From Candidatus Fermentibacterota bacterium (GTDB lineage Bacteria; Fermentibacterota; Fermentibacteria; Fermentibacterales; JCC-6), in contig JAUVIR010000011.1 in assembly GCA_030592645.1 (NCBI GenBank), positions 1 to 56,704 of the forward strand: a stretch of DNA of 56,704 nt, written 5' to 3'. A program made the position numbers and the translations under genes. The notes under the pieces were generated by a model, which saw nothing but the letters and a program-made list of their open reading frames with translations, did not search any database and had not been told where the DNA came from. Below are positions 10,065 through 20,640 of this stretch, piece by piece (the stretch's first letter is position 1; each line of letters opens with the position of its first letter).

Positions 10065-10303
10065 GATAATCCTCCAATGAACAGATATCTTGTTTCATAC
10101 CGATGGATACTCTTTCCTCTGTGCTGCTTTGTCAATCCTGCTGATCTCTGAATTAGATCGGAATTAACTAACCTGAACGGCAATCAGATTGAATAAGGAT
10201 TTAAGTGTGAAAACAGAATTGCTTGACTGCGCCCTGCAATATGAACATTCTTCAGTTACCTGTATATTGAATCCTCATACCGAAATGTTTGCGGAGGAAG
10301 AAA

Positions 10304-12289
10304 TTGAAAAAAACTACACTCTTGATTCTGTTTGTATTAGTTACCCTGTCATTCGCAGCTCCATCAATCCATGGAATTCCCGGTCTTTTCCGTGTGAACA
10401 GTGCCATACCGCTGGGCTTTAATCAGATGTCATTCGCTCTTGGTCTTACTTACTGGACCGCGGCTGATGAGTACAGGAATTTCATCTACCACAGTCATTT
10501 CCTCCCCAGAACTCTTCTTTTCCCTGAGCTTACAAATGTGGAGCATACCGGACAGGGTAGATTCAGCATTACATACGGAGTGTGGGATTATATAGATCTT
10601 GCGATGAATGCAGCGTATTCCAGCACCTTTTTTGAAAGGGGTCTATACGAAGAGCGTTCAACAGGACACTGGGAAGAAATTTATGGGTTTGAGGGTTTTA
10701 ACCTTCTTCTTCATGGCGGGTATAATCCTATCGAAAACCTGAAGGATGTTGTCTGGTTTGGCGGGGATATCCGTCTTGGACTTTCTTCGGCGGATACAGC
10801 CTTCATGCATAACGATGATGACCCGGATGGAATGTGGCACACCGGGCAGCTGATAAGCAACATTCGCAGACCATTCACAACAACGGGAAATAGCAGCTTT
10901 GGCATGGATCTTCTGGTTACAGGTGATTTCACCCGCTGGATCCCTATGGCGCCGGTCAAGGTGCATCTTAATTTAGGATATGCGAAGTATAAACAGAATT
11001 ACCATTTTACTGATTTCAAGGTTATGACGGAAGTTGAGGGATGGTCTTATTCGGATTCCACTGTTGTAGATATTGAGGTGGCGGATGGCATTTTCAACTT
11101 CGGCATCGGACTTGAGGTTGCAACACCGCACTTTGACATTTTCCTGGAATACACAAACCAGAATATTACCAGCAGGGACAACGCTTCGGTATCCTATTTT
11201 ACACCTGGAATGAGATTCAAAAGCGTTTCAGGTTCATACCTGGATGTTGCCTTCGATCTCAGTACAAGCACATTTGATCCATCTTATTACGATCTCGGTC
11301 ACGGCCTTTACCAGACGGATAGCGTTGTTACGGAGGCTCAGCGGGCCCAAAGAGCTCCACTGCCGATAGGCGGAGTATTCGATTGGGGCGTGAGCCTTAC
11401 ACTGGGATTCTCATCAGATATGGTAACCGATGAAGGTCGAACCGATACGGCGACCTTGAGTGGAACCGTGACTGATTCTCTTACCGGCGCCGCAGTCTTC
11501 GCAACTATCACATTCCCCGGCGTGGCTATCCCCAATGTCACAAGTGATTATATCAGCGGTTTCTACACTCATAATATCCCATCAGGAGAAGTTCCGGTGA
11601 CAATTGTCGCACCCGGATACAGGAATGCAAGCGCGACCATAGTTCTTGATCGCAATGAAACGGTCACGCTTGACTTCGCTATGCTTCCGAACCGAGGTTC
11701 GGTCACAGGCTCCCTCAGAGATGGGCAGGGCAGACCCATCGCTGGTGCTACGGTAACGATTGGAAGCACTGTGCCGGTCACTGTAACAACCAATGAAGCA
11801 GGGGTCTTCGCGGCTGATGTTGAAGCTGGAACCTGGCCGATAACCGTAGCGGCAGAGGGATACATTTCTGATAACAGGTCTGTGTCTTTCTTTGCAAATG
11901 AAACGGTGAATGTTTCCTTTGATCTTCGGGATGCACTCCGTGAGGGTGCTGTTTTAAGCTTTGATAATATCTATTTCGCCTCCGGTAGTGCAACGCTGAA
12001 ACCTGAAAGCTACGGCATACTGGATAGTGTTGCCATCCTTCTGAGAAATAATCCAACTTCAAGAATACAGATATCAGGACACACAGACAGTGACGGCAGT
12101 GAAGCATCAAACCAGACCCTAAGCGAGCGGCGTGCTCAATCGGTTTACCAGTATCTGGTCAGTACAGGTATCGCAGGCAACAGGCTCACTACAACAGGTT
12201 ACGGAGAATCAATACCTGTGGTACCTAACAACTCCGCAGCCAACAAAGCCAAAAACCGAAGAATCGAGTTCCTGGTCCTCAGCATTTAA
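10304..12289 (+). CDS. OmpA-family protein with carboxypeptidase-regulatory-like repeats
   Basis: Probable TTG start (MKKTTLLILFVLVTLSFA signal peptide) preceded by GGAGG. Two CarboxypepD_reg-like repeats. C-terminal OmpA domain ILLRNNPTSRIQISGHTDSDGSEASNQTLSERRAQSVYQYLVSTGIAGNRLTTTGYGESIPVVPN...NRRIEFLVL. Confidence 0.85.
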   Translation: MKKTTLLILFVLVTLSFAAPSIHGIPGLFRVNSAIPLGFNQMSFALGLTYWTAADEYRNFIYHSHFLPRTLLFPELTNVEHTGQGRFSITYGVWDYIDLAMNAAYSSTFFERGLYEERSTGHWEEIYGFEGFNLLLHGGYNPIENLKDVVWFGGDIRLGLSSADTAFMHNDDDPDGMWHTGQLISNIRRPFTTTGNSSFGMDLLVTGDFTRWIPMAPVKVHLNLGYAKYKQNYHFTDFKVMTEVEGWSYSDSTVVDIEVADGIFNFGIGLEVATPHFDIFLEYTNQNITSRDNASVSYFTPGMRFKSVSGSYLDVAFDLSTSTFDPSYYDLGHGLYQTDSVVTEAQRAQRAPLPIGGVFDWGVSLTLGFSSDMVTDEGRTDTATLSGTVTDSLTGAAVFATITFPGVAIPNVTSDYISGFYTHNIPSGEVPVTIVAPGYRNASATIVLDRNETVTLDFAMLPNRGSVTGSLRDGQGRPIAGATVTIGSTVPVTVTTNEAGVFAADVEAGTWPITVAAEGYISDNRSVSFFANETVNVSFDLRDALREGAVLSFDNIYFASGSATLKPESYGILDSVAILLRNNPTSRIQISGHTDSDGSEASNQTLSERRAQSVYQYLVSTGIAGNRLTTTGYGESIPVVPNNSAANKAKNRRIEFLVLSI

Positions 12290-12342
12290 CAGAACCTGGA
12301 GGGTTCAGCTTTGGTAATCCAGTCCCGGCAGGTTCAATCGAA

Positions 12343-13395
12343 ATGAGTGTTGCGATAACAGCGGATGTTCATCTATCTGCCGATGATACGCATCCTGAAC
12401 GATACAATGCTCTTGTGGATATTTTCGATAGCCTTGTTAAACAGGATATCAGCACACTCATAATAGCCGGGGATCTCTTCGATAAGGATTGCAGCAATTA
12501 CTCGCGGTTTGAGGAGATCTGCAGACAATACCCGCAGATAGACATTCACATAATCCCCGGTAATCATGATCCTGACATATCACAGAGCGTTATCGTAGGG
12601 GAGAATATCAGGATATTCGATTCTCCCGCACTCGAAGAAATTGATGGTCTGAGTTTTGTTTTCATACCCTATTCACCAACCGCAGGGATGGGTGAAAATC
12701 TTGGCGAGATCAGGCCTGACAAACGCTGGGTTCTTATTGGTCACGGAGACTATTTCGGCGGAATGAAACAGCGTAATCCTTATGAAAAGGGGACTTATAT
12801 GCCCCTGTACAGGAAGGATATTGAGAAGTTTTCACCCTGGAAAGTTTTTCTTGGGCATATTCACAAACCAATGAGTACGGAAAATTTATTCTATCCAGGT
12901 TCGCCCTGCGGAATTGACATCAACGAAACCGGCAGAAGGCAGTATCTTGTATTCAACACCGCAACGGGACATGTCACCTCGGAAACAATACGAACTGATG
13001 TGATCTATCTGCAGGAGAAATTTCTGGTTATTCCTGATGATAACGAAATAGACAGGCTTCGAAATGACGCTGAGAGAAGAATCGAAGACTGGCGTCTGAA
13101 CGGGGAGGACAGAAAAAGAGCCAGGATCAGGATCAAAGCCACTGGATACACCAGTGACAGAGAAATGATCATGGGATGTCTGAAAGATGTATTCGCAGGG
13201 TACAATTTCGTTAAGGATGAGGAACCTGATATCTCCTTGCTTCACATCGCAAAGGACACCCGTAGAAACGCTATCGCCCGGAGGGTTCTGGAGCTGATCG
13301 AGGAAATGGATTGGAAATTCGGTGGAAATGAGCCTGAAAAGGAAGAAGTCATCGAAAAAGCCCTGTCGGTCATATATGCGCGGGATAGCCGATGA
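12343..13395 (+). CDS. Metallophosphoesterase, SbcD/YhaO-like DNA repair exonuclease subunit
   Basis: Motifs TADVHLSADD, IIAGDLFDKD, IIPGNHD, GHGDYF, LGHIHKP. Overlaps the next gene's start. Confidence 0.85.
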   Translation: MSVAITADVHLSADDTHPERYNALVDIFDSLVKQDISTLIIAGDLFDKDCSNYSRFEEICRQYPQIDIHIIPGNHDPDISQSVIVGENIRIFDSPALEEIDGLSFVFIPYSPTAGMGENLGEIRPDKRWVLIGHGDYFGGMKQRNPYEKGTYMPLYRKDIEKFSPWKVFLGHIHKPMSTENLFYPGSPCGIDINETGRRQYLVFNTATGHVTSETIRTDVIYLQEKFLVIPDDNEIDRLRNDAERRIEDWRLNGEDRKRARIRIKATGYTSDREMIMGCLKDVFAGYNFVKDEEPDISLLHIAKDTRRNAIARRVLELIEEMDWKFGGNEPEKEEVIEKALSVIYARDSR

Positions 13396-15518
13396 TGGGT
13401 ATCCGTATCGACAGAATATCAATTAACCGCGGGGGTCCTCTGAAGGGCGATTTCACGCTGGAACCTCAAGGTCTGAATCTCATCTGGGGCCTCAACGAAA
13501 CTGGAAAAACCTATATCGTTGAAGCAATGATCAATTTTTTCTTCAAGACCGGGAATAAGACTCCCTGGATACTGAAAAGAACTAAATCACAGGAGCCGAC
13601 AGTCAGAGAGTGGAAGCCCGGGGGAAAGATTCTGGTTTCCGGCCTGGAGGATGAAACTACAGTCTTCACCTCCGGGAGCAGCAAGCTTGAGGATTTCAGG
13701 AGTTCCGGCAGCCATCTCCCGCAAGAACTGTTCCGACTTATGGTTGTCCGGGCAGGAGATACAAGAATTTCCTCCACGGGGGATGGAGCGGGTGACAACA
13801 TTCTCAGAACCTGCCTCTCCGGGAAGGGTGTTCTGGACGAGATTGAGAAAGTCATACCGAAAACCGTCAGAAAAGCCACTATAGAAAATGGCACAATTGA
13901 TATGAATCGTGCAGGGCTTCAGGATGACAGGCTGAAGGCGGAGAAGAAAAGAAACGAGCTGGAAGCGCTTCAGCTGGAAGTTGATGAAAATGCCTCACTC
14001 TGTGCTGTCAATTCACTTGAGAGGTCCAGAGACAAGATACAAGAACAACTCAGTGAGCTGGAAGATGCAAAAAAACATAGAGCTTTCATACTGGACGAAG
14101 AAGCAGAGAAACTTGAGCTGGATATGCGTGAGCTTCCTTCAGAGCAGGATCTGATAAGACTGGGCACTGACATCAGTCTTTATAGAGCTGAATTAAAGAA
14201 ATTTACCGATATCGAGAAAGAACTCGATAATGCTGCCAATGAAGAGGATAACTACATCTGGATAAATAAGGCAAAGGATGAATACCTTTCACATACTGAA
14301 GTTCCTCGGAATAGATCCCTGAAAGATAAGGTCAGCCTTGCTCTGCTGTTCTTTTTCATATTGCTGACCACAGCAGCCGGGTTTTTCAGCAGACCTCTGA
14401 TGATCATTGCTGCCGCAGGGGCGGTAATCTGCCTGATCGTTCGTATCAGGAATAAACCCGAACCGGTCTCCTCATCGGATGAACTGCGCCGTAAGAAATT
14501 GGAGCAGGAGTTCAGCAGAAGATTTCAGCGGGAACTGACGGACTCCGCCACACTGCAGGTTGAGTGCCAGAGGATGGAAGCGGCGCATATTCAATCTGAG
14601 AGCCTCAGGAAAAACAGAATAGATCTCAAGAGGGATATTGAAGCAAAGGAAGCAAGTATTCTGTCCAGGCTTCACGCCATTACCGGGGAGGAAGTTCCCG
14701 GTAACAACTTGGATTTAAGAATAGAAGAGATCAGGAAAAACAGGAAAGAAATCCAGAAAAATATCAATTCTCTCAATATTGACCTCTCTTCACTCAACAT
14801 TCATAAGGATTCCTATCTGCCTGATCCTCCTTCTGAGAAATGGGATAAGAGACGATATCTGAAACTCGAGGAGGAGCTTAAGGCTGTATCCGAGGAATTG
14901 GAGCGGGAGAAGAACAGTATAAAAACCCTTAAAACGGAAATTTCAGTGGCTACGGGAAACAGAGGTGATATCAGGGAGCTTCTGACAGCTCTGGAGGACA
15001 CGATAGAAACCGCTGAAAACCAGTACAAGGATAGTACTGCACGAATTCTGGCCGAGAGCTCTGTTTACAGGGCTGTATGTGAATTCCGCTTACAGGAGAA
15101 CGAAAGGCTGGACGAAGCCCTGGGATCCGATGAAGTTATTTCTCCGCTTCAGAAGATCACCGGACACTACAATGGATTGAGAATGGACAGCAATGGATAT
15201 CTTCACCTCGCAACTTCTGAAGGTGAGGAATTCCCTCTGTCACAATTGAGTACAGGTGCCGCTGAGCAGGTTTACATCGCTCTCAGAACAGGATTCGCTG
15301 AACTCACAATGGGTGAGACAGCATTTCTTATCTTTGATGATGCGTTCCAGCATTCCGACTGGGAGCGCAGGAAAAACCTTGTCAGCCATGTTATCAAGCT
15401 GGCCCGGAGCGGCTGGCAGGTTTTCTATTTCACTATGGATGATCACTTGAAGAAACTTTTCGATAAATCAGGTAAAGATATCGGTCAGGCCGGATACACC
15501 TCCACCAGGCTGAACTAG
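13392..15518 (+). CDS. SbcC/Rad50/YhaN-like ATPase with central transmembrane hairpin
   Basis: Walker A GLNETGKT, coiled coil, hydrophobic hairpin LALLFFFILLTTAAGFFSRPLMIIAAAGAVICLIV, signature LSQLSTGAAEQVYIALR, Walker B FLIFDDAFQ. Confidence 0.8.
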   Translation: MMGIRIDRISINRGGPLKGDFTLEPQGLNLIWGLNETGKTYIVEAMINFFFKTGNKTPWILKRTKSQEPTVREWKPGGKILVSGLEDETTVFTSGSSKLEDFRSSGSHLPQELFRLMVVRAGDTRISSTGDGAGDNILRTCLSGKGVLDEIEKVIPKTVRKATIENGTIDMNRAGLQDDRLKAEKKRNELEALQLEVDENASLCAVNSLERSRDKIQEQLSELEDAKKHRAFILDEEAEKLELDMRELPSEQDLIRLGTDISLYRAELKKFTDIEKELDNAANEEDNYIWINKAKDEYLSHTEVPRNRSLKDKVSLALLFFFILLTTAAGFFSRPLMIIAAAGAVICLIVRIRNKPEPVSSSDELRRKKLEQEFSRRFQRELTDSATLQVECQRMEAAHIQSESLRKNRIDLKRDIEAKEASILSRLHAITGEEVPGNNLDLRIEEIRKNRKEIQKNINSLNIDLSSLNIHKDSYLPDPPSEKWDKRRYLKLEEELKAVSEELEREKNSIKTLKTEISVATGNRGDIRELLTALEDTIETAENQYKDSTARILAESSVYRAVCEFRLQENERLDEALGSDEVISPLQKITGHYNGLRMDSNGYLHLATSEGEEFPLSQLSTGAAEQVYIALRTGFAELTMGETAFLIFDDAFQHSDWERRKNLVSHVIKLARSGWQVFYFTMDDHLKKLFDKSGKDIGQAGYTSTRLN

Positions 15519-15533
15519 CGCAGAGGGAGAAAT

Positions 15534-15959
15534 ATGAAAACGGTCTTGTCGGTAATAGTGGTTATGATTTCTTTTGAGGCTTCCGGAGCAGTTAGCGAGG
15601 GCTCCCTCTTTCCCGAGGATGCGCTTCTTATCAGTGATACTGTTCAGGAATATCTCAATGGAGAATTGATAGTGAATATTGCCGGGACTGATTCATCACT
15701 TGTACTCTTCATAGCTCTTGGCGGGGAATGGACCGGGGATACTGATCAGTGGGCGGAGCTGATAATTATATCTTCGTGTACCGCTTCTATCGATCTTCAG
15801 CGCAGCTGGAATATCAGGGATATAGCCCTATCATTCGGCAGCAGCTGGTGCAGACTACCGATGGATGAGATAATGGAAATCATCGATGACGATCTTGATG
15901 AATCAGAACTCCTTGAGAGATTCCAGGCGATAACCGAGATTTACACCATGAATAATTAG
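15534..15959 (+). CDS. Secreted hypothetical protein
   Basis: ORF with signal-like N-terminus. Its TAG stop lies at the edge of the GGGACGGAGG palindrome. Confidence 0.5.
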   Translation: MKTVLSVIVVMISFEASGAVSEGSLFPEDALLISDTVQEYLNGELIVNIAGTDSSLVLFIALGGEWTGDTDQWAELIIISSCTASIDLQRSWNIRDIALSFGSSWCRLPMDEIMEIIDDDLDESELLERFQAITEIYTMNN

Positions 15960-15998
15960 GGACGGAGGTAATTAGAATTTCTAACTACCTCCGTCCCC
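15956..15998. repeat. GGGACGGAGG palindromic repeat, copy 1
   Basis: TTAGGGACGGAGGTAATTAGAATTTCTAACTACCTCCGTCCCC. Near-perfect inverted repeat. Confidence 0.8.
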
Positions 15999-16006
15999 AA
16001 TTGCGG

Positions 16007-17050
16007 CTATTCCTCCAGGGATTTTAGGAATTTAGCAAGCTGCTCATTGTAAAAAACGTTCTCCGGATCCAGTTCCAGAGCCTTCCGCTCCCATTCGACA
16101 GCCATCTCATAATCTCCCAGGGCGAAATATGATTCAGCAAGAGTGTCCATGATATTCGCGTCTTCAGGTTCCATATCGATGGCCATCATGGCTATCTCAA
16201 CAGCCTTTTGGGGATGGAGCTGTCTGATTGCAAGTTCCCATGCAAGGCCGTTCAGGGTCTGTGCATCCACTTCATCTGATGCCAGATAATCATCCATAAT
16301 GAGAATAGCGTATTCGGTTTCGGGGGAGCCGGCATCTATGTAGACCGGAAAAACGAACCACATGCACCACTTGGAGTATATCCTCTGAAGATCACCAAGC
16401 GGATCCTCTGAATCTGCAACTCTGATATCAATGAGAAAGTTGGAAGAACCCTGGTAGCCGCCGTTCTCCCTGTAAACGACCATGGCTGCCGATTGCCTGC
16501 CCCTGCTGTCCCCTCCGGCGGCATCTCCTGCCAGAAGTGCTGCCAGGAGCCTGTCTCCAAGGGAACCTTCTTCGTTAATGAAAGCTTTTTCCATCTCTTC
16601 GATCACTTCAGGACCTGTAAGTATGTTTCCCTGAATTGCGTAGCCCGGACCTGTTATACTGCCGGCCCAATCCATGGTTTCACTGCCTGTGAATGAAGCT
16701 GAGTTACCCTCCGCATCCACGATTCCAAGCTGCCTTACCTCCCTTTCGGGGTCGCTTCCCAACAGGTTTTCCAAGGCCTCTTCCGCCGTTGCTCCAGTTC
16801 TGAGGATTTCAAGCCCAACCGGCCCGAACATCGCATTTGTCTGGGCCTGGGTGGCAACCGCACCTGTCCCCGGTTCTCCCCACGGAACTATGTATCCTAC
16901 ATCAAGAACTTTAGATGCCACTGCAACTCCGAATTCACCTGTCAGTGTATCCATCCCGACTATGGAAAAGGTTGAAGTGTAAATTTCTCCGGGGCTGACT
17001 GTTGAGCTTCCGGGAACCAGAAGAATTACTGACAGTAAAATCTGCACCAT
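16007..17050 (-). CDS. DUF1028 domain protein with C-terminal TPR repeats
   Basis: STFSIVGMDTLTGEFGVAVASK...AVATQAQTNAMFGPVGLEILRTG...QLGIVDAEGNSASFTGSE... matches the DUF1028 family. TPR-like tail. Confidence 0.8.
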   Translation of the reverse strand: MVQILLSVILLVPGSSTVSPGEIYTSTFSIVGMDTLTGEFGVAVASKVLDVGYIVPWGEPGTGAVATQAQTNAMFGPVGLEILRTGATAEEALENLLGSDPEREVRQLGIVDAEGNSASFTGSETMDWAGSITGPGYAIQGNILTGPEVIEEMEKAFINEEGSLGDRLLAALLAGDAAGGDSRGRQSAAMVVYRENGGYQGSSNFLIDIRVADSEDPLGDLQRIYSKWCMWFVFPVYIDAGSPETEYAILIMDDYLASDEVDAQTLNGLAWELAIRQLHPQKAVEIAMMAIDMEPEDANIMDTLAESYFALGDYEMAVEWERKALELDPENVFYNEQLAKFLKSLEE

Positions 17051-17071
17051 AACAACATCTCCATTCATTAT

Positions 17072-17137
17072 TAGGGACGGAGGAGGGGGACGGAGGTAAT
17101 TAAGATATCTAATTACCTCCGTCCCCCTCCGTCCCTA
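17072..17137. repeat. GGGACGGAGG palindromic repeat, copy 2 (nested)
   Basis: TAGGGACGGAGGAGGGGGACGGAGGTAATTA-AGATATC-TAATTACCTCCGTCCCCCTCCGTCCCTA. Confidence 0.85.
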
Positions 17138-17146
17138 TTTATAGGA

Positions 17147-17563
17147 TCAGCAGCCTCCGCATCTAACAGCAAGGAATATCACTACAGCAATACCACCTAG
17201 ACCCAGGAGCCAGAAAAATCCTGTTATCGAACCGCAGCAGCCGCGTCCAGTGCTCTGAAGAGCCTCCGGAATGATATTTCCATCTTCCTCCACTGCATAT
17301 TCCTCTTCAACCTCCATTCCATCCTCACGGATCTTGGGTCCGGGATCGTGTGGGGGTTTTACGAAGCGGTTCTTCTGTTCATCTGCTCTGTAAGTTTTTC
17401 CTGCTTTTGACTTCGAAGCGCTCTTGGCACGTTTCCTGGTAAATAAGGATGTTCCCTTTTGAGATGGTTTCTTTCTTCTGGCTGATGACATCCCTGAAAA
17501 AACACTTCTCGAGGAACTGCTCCGGGATTTCCGGGCCGAACCTGACTTACGCATTTTCTTCAA
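17147..17563 (-). CDS. Small basic protein with C-terminal transmembrane segment
   Basis: Lys/Arg/Ser-rich N-terminus and a single C-terminal TM helix ending LAVRCGGC. No recognised family. Confidence 0.5.
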   Translation of the reverse strand: MKKMRKSGSARKSRSSSSRSVFSGMSSARRKKPSQKGTSLFTRKRAKSASKSKAGKTYRADEQKNRFVKPPHDPGPKIREDGMEVEEEYAVEEDGNIIPEALQSTGRGCCGSITGFFWLLGLGGIAVVIFLAVRCGGC

Positions 17564-17606
17564 TCTGTACCTCCATATAGCAGAAGCGGATTATAACAAT
17601 ACTTAG

Positions 17607-18464
17607 CTACCTGTTGACCAGCTGGCAGTTAATAAGGCCAACCATGCTGAAGGATTCGTCATCGACAGTTCCGCGAATTTGTGTACCTGCACGGTTGTCA
17701 ATCATTATGGCGTTCGTTTCCTCTGGGATCTCTTCCGCCATCTCGCAGGCTACGCATTTTGAATAGGTATCATCCGGGTCGCTTAAATCCACTCTGATGG
17801 AGGATCCGTAAGAAGAAGATGATGTAGTCGTGGAATGGTAGTAACCTTCCACGATAACATCTCTGCCCAGCCATACATTGAACATTTCGAAGAACTCACT
17901 GATCAGTATGGGAGTTTCTCCATCGTAGACGTAAGGGCTGGTAATTAATCCTGACTGAGCCGGAGGCGCATCTTCAATAATAACTCCATCGACAAGTTTT
18001 AGATCACCGGTCCAATAATACTCAACCGTACCTGTTACTGTGACAAGCTGATCGGTTCTGACTGTAATGCCAGGGAAATCCGTAAAGGATATTGCAGCAA
18101 GAGCTTCTCTATCACCAGGAGCAGCCACAAGCTCAAGTTTGTCTTCAACGATCATAGTATCGATGTAGGAGATACGTGGATAACCCTCTAGTGTAATTTT
18201 CTTTCCGTCCCAGGCGTAATAGGCTTGGTAAAGTGCCACAGCGTTGACAGGTGTTTCGGCAGTGATGAGCGAGGGATCAAGTGTCCCTTCGGGGTACAGG
18301 GGGGGCGGAGCAGTTTCAACAGGTGTTTCATCTATGGTGACCTCCTGATCATCATCAACCGTATGGGAGTCTGTCCCGTCAGGTTGTGAAGCGGGTTCTT
18401 CGCTGCCGCCACAGGCCAGAAGAAGAAGCCCTGTTATTAAAAGAAATACTGCAGTTTTTTTCAT
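17607..18464 (-). CDS. Lipoprotein of unknown function
   Basis: MKKTAVFLLITGLLLLACGGSEEP lipobox. GGAGG-like RBS. Confidence 0.65.
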   Translation of the reverse strand: MKKTAVFLLITGLLLLACGGSEEPASQPDGTDSHTVDDDQEVTIDETPVETAPPPLYPEGTLDPSLITAETPVNAVALYQAYYAWDGKKITLEGYPRISYIDTMIVEDKLELVAAPGDREALAAISFTDFPGITVRTDQLVTVTGTVEYYWTGDLKLVDGVIIEDAPPAQSGLITSPYVYDGETPILISEFFEMFNVWLGRDVIVEGYYHSTTTSSSSYGSSIRVDLSDPDDTYSKCVACEMAEEIPEETNAIMIDNRAGTQIRGTVDDESFSMVGLINCQLVNR

Positions 18465-18528
18465 TTTTCCTCCATTTGAGAATGACTGATCTGAACATGG
18501 ATAAACTACATGTAATGGAAATCTGAAG

Positions 18529-19884
18529 TCAACTGCCAGGTTTCTTCCTGCGCATTATTATCATGAAGACGTTGGCAATATTAACCTTCGCGTATTGATT
18601 GAAACGGCGTACCAGTATGCCCATTGATGTCGAATCAGGTTCGTGAACCCATGACAGGGGGACCTCAGCCGTAAACCGCGCAATTGCCGTGATAAGAAAC
18701 AGCACCTGCTCCGGATAGAGGTACCTGCCCAGCAATGTGAAACCATCGGGCATGAATACACCGGAAGCAAGCATAGTAAGCATCATTGCAGTGCATGAAA
18801 GCGCGTTGAAAACTCCCGAGTACATCTGCCTGTACTTATCCGGCGCAATCGCAAGAACCATGTTCGCAGTAACTATTCCCACGCATGACCACATGATACC
18901 TGTAAAGAAAGCTTCGATGTAGATGAACCAGTAGCTGTCCGGCGACAGGAAGATCCAGATAAGGGGATTCAGCGTGCCAAGAAGCAGGGCAAGTCTCATC
19001 GCCGGCTTGTTGCCGTGTCGGTCAATGAACCTTCCCCAGGGACGAATAGCGATCTGAGCTCCAGCTGTGGCGACAGTGCCATATAGCAATATCTGAACAA
19101 CATCCATCTGAAGTTTCTGCATCATGAATGGCTGCCAGAAGGGAGCGCCTATTCCCACTGCAAGCATCCACCATATACCGAAAATTACAAGATTACGGAA
19201 ATTCCTGTCTTTGAACGGTATAGTGAGCATTGAACGGAATGATTCCGATTCTATTTCCTTGGGTTCTTCCGGCTGTTTCCTGAGAATCAGCATCCCTGCA
19301 AGGCCGATGACCCCGGCTGCAGAGAAAACTCCCAGAAATGCCCATGGAAGTGCGGAGGTATCATGAAAATGGTCAACTGCTGCGCCAAAAACAAAGGAGG
19401 CAAGCACCCCTGCTATCATAAGTATCTGGTTACGCTGCGCGAAGAAACGGCCTCTCATTTTCCTCGGGACCATATCCGCTATCCAGCCCATCCACATGTT
19501 CGCACTGACAGCCAGAAGGGCGGAGTAGAGCAGGTATACACCCAGAACCATCGGCAGAGCTGTGCTCGCTGCAAAAAGCAGCGGGATTATCCCGAGAAGC
19601 GGTGCCATAGCCCTTCCGAGTGATGTGAGGGTTAGTATGATGGGCTTTCTCTCTGTTCGCCTTTTTGTAATTGCAACGCCAAGAGGCTGAAGAGCCTGCG
19701 CGAACTGACCAATAGCTGATAGGATTCCGAACTGGACAGGAGATGCTCCCAGCATTACTGCGAGTTTGGTAATAAATACCGAACCGGCTCCTGCCAGACT
19801 TGTAAATACTTGCGAATAAATACCTTCCTGGGTCGATATCCGGAAGGTATCGCGCAACTGGGAGCTGCTCCTTCTGTTTTTCAT
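18529..19884 (-). CDS. MFS transporter
   Basis: About 12 hydrophobic segments. MFS loop-like sequences (ITKRRTERKPIILT, RGRFFAQRNQ). Confidence 0.8.
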   Translation of the reverse strand: MKNRRSSSQLRDTFRISTQEGIYSQVFTSLAGAGSVFITKLAVMLGASPVQFGILSAIGQFAQALQPLGVAITKRRTERKPIILTLTSLGRAMAPLLGIIPLLFAASTALPMVLGVYLLYSALLAVSANMWMGWIADMVPRKMRGRFFAQRNQILMIAGVLASFVFGAAVDHFHDTSALPWAFLGVFSAAGVIGLAGMLILRKQPEEPKEIESESFRSMLTIPFKDRNFRNLVIFGIWWMLAVGIGAPFWQPFMMQKLQMDVVQILLYGTVATAGAQIAIRPWGRFIDRHGNKPAMRLALLLGTLNPLIWIFLSPDSYWFIYIEAFFTGIMWSCVGIVTANMVLAIAPDKYRQMYSGVFNALSCTAMMLTMLASGVFMPDGFTLLGRYLYPEQVLFLITAIARFTAEVPLSWVHEPDSTSMGILVRRFNQYAKVNIANVFMIIMRRKKPGS

Positions 19885-20022
19885 CGGCGGAACATAACTT
19901 CGGAAGGGGAATAAACCATAACTTAAACTTGTAGTTATGAGTGATTGACTTGAAAGGCTCTCCCTGTCATTTTCTCATTGGAAGCTTATTCAGGGTTATC
20001 AGGAAGGTTGGAAGGAGCATGT

Positions 20023-20640
20023 ATGTGGTACATAGCGGCAGCGATTGTTTTACTTGCGACATCGGGTGTTTACGGTTTCAGTAGATTAAGATCTGATGGT
20101 ACTGAGAAATCCAACCCCGTTAGCGGTGTTTTCGACAGGCTTACAATCAAATCTCTTTCCATGGATCAGATAAACATCCTTCTGGCAAGGCTTGAGATAG
20201 AGGAACCGCCGGAGCCTGTTAGAGGGGCTATGTGCTACGAAGCGATGGCATACCCGCTTGTGGCTGAGTATATCTGCCCGGTATGCGGCGAAAAAACCAT
20301 CTACAACGATTTCCAGACCGGTTTCATAGAATGGGAACTGCAGGCATGCAGGAGAATGGTGGAATCCTTGAATGAGTATACAGTGTTCGACATATCCCTG
20401 GATGAAACCCAATTCTGTGATTTCTGCTCCGATTCCTCTGATGAGGAACCTGTTCTTCTCCTCAGAGTAGCTTCAACTGATTTTACTGAAGCAGTTAATG
20501 GTATTACCATACATGATCTCAGAATCCTGGATTCGTTTCTTCAGGGGAACCTTTACTACCTTACTTCCAATGAATCACAGTTCCCTCTTCAGGATTGTTC
20601 CGATAGAATAGGGCAGCTGCTTGGCGCTTCCGATAACTGA
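20023..20640 (+). CDS. Membrane-anchored Cys-containing protein with zinc-ribbon-like CPVCG motif
   Basis: AGGAGC RBS before ATG 20023. N-terminal TM helix. CPVCGEKTIY and FCDFC motifs. Stop overlaps the downstream radical SAM start (ATGA). Confidence 0.65.
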   Translation: MWYIAAAIVLLATSGVYGFSRLRSDGTEKSNPVSGVFDRLTIKSLSMDQINILLARLEIEEPPEPVRGAMCYEAMAYPLVAEYICPVCGEKTIYNDFQTGFIEWELQACRRMVESLNEYTVFDISLDETQFCDFCSDSSDEEPVLLLRVASTDFTEAVNGITIHDLRILDSFLQGNLYYLTSNESQFPLQDCSDRIGQLLGASDN

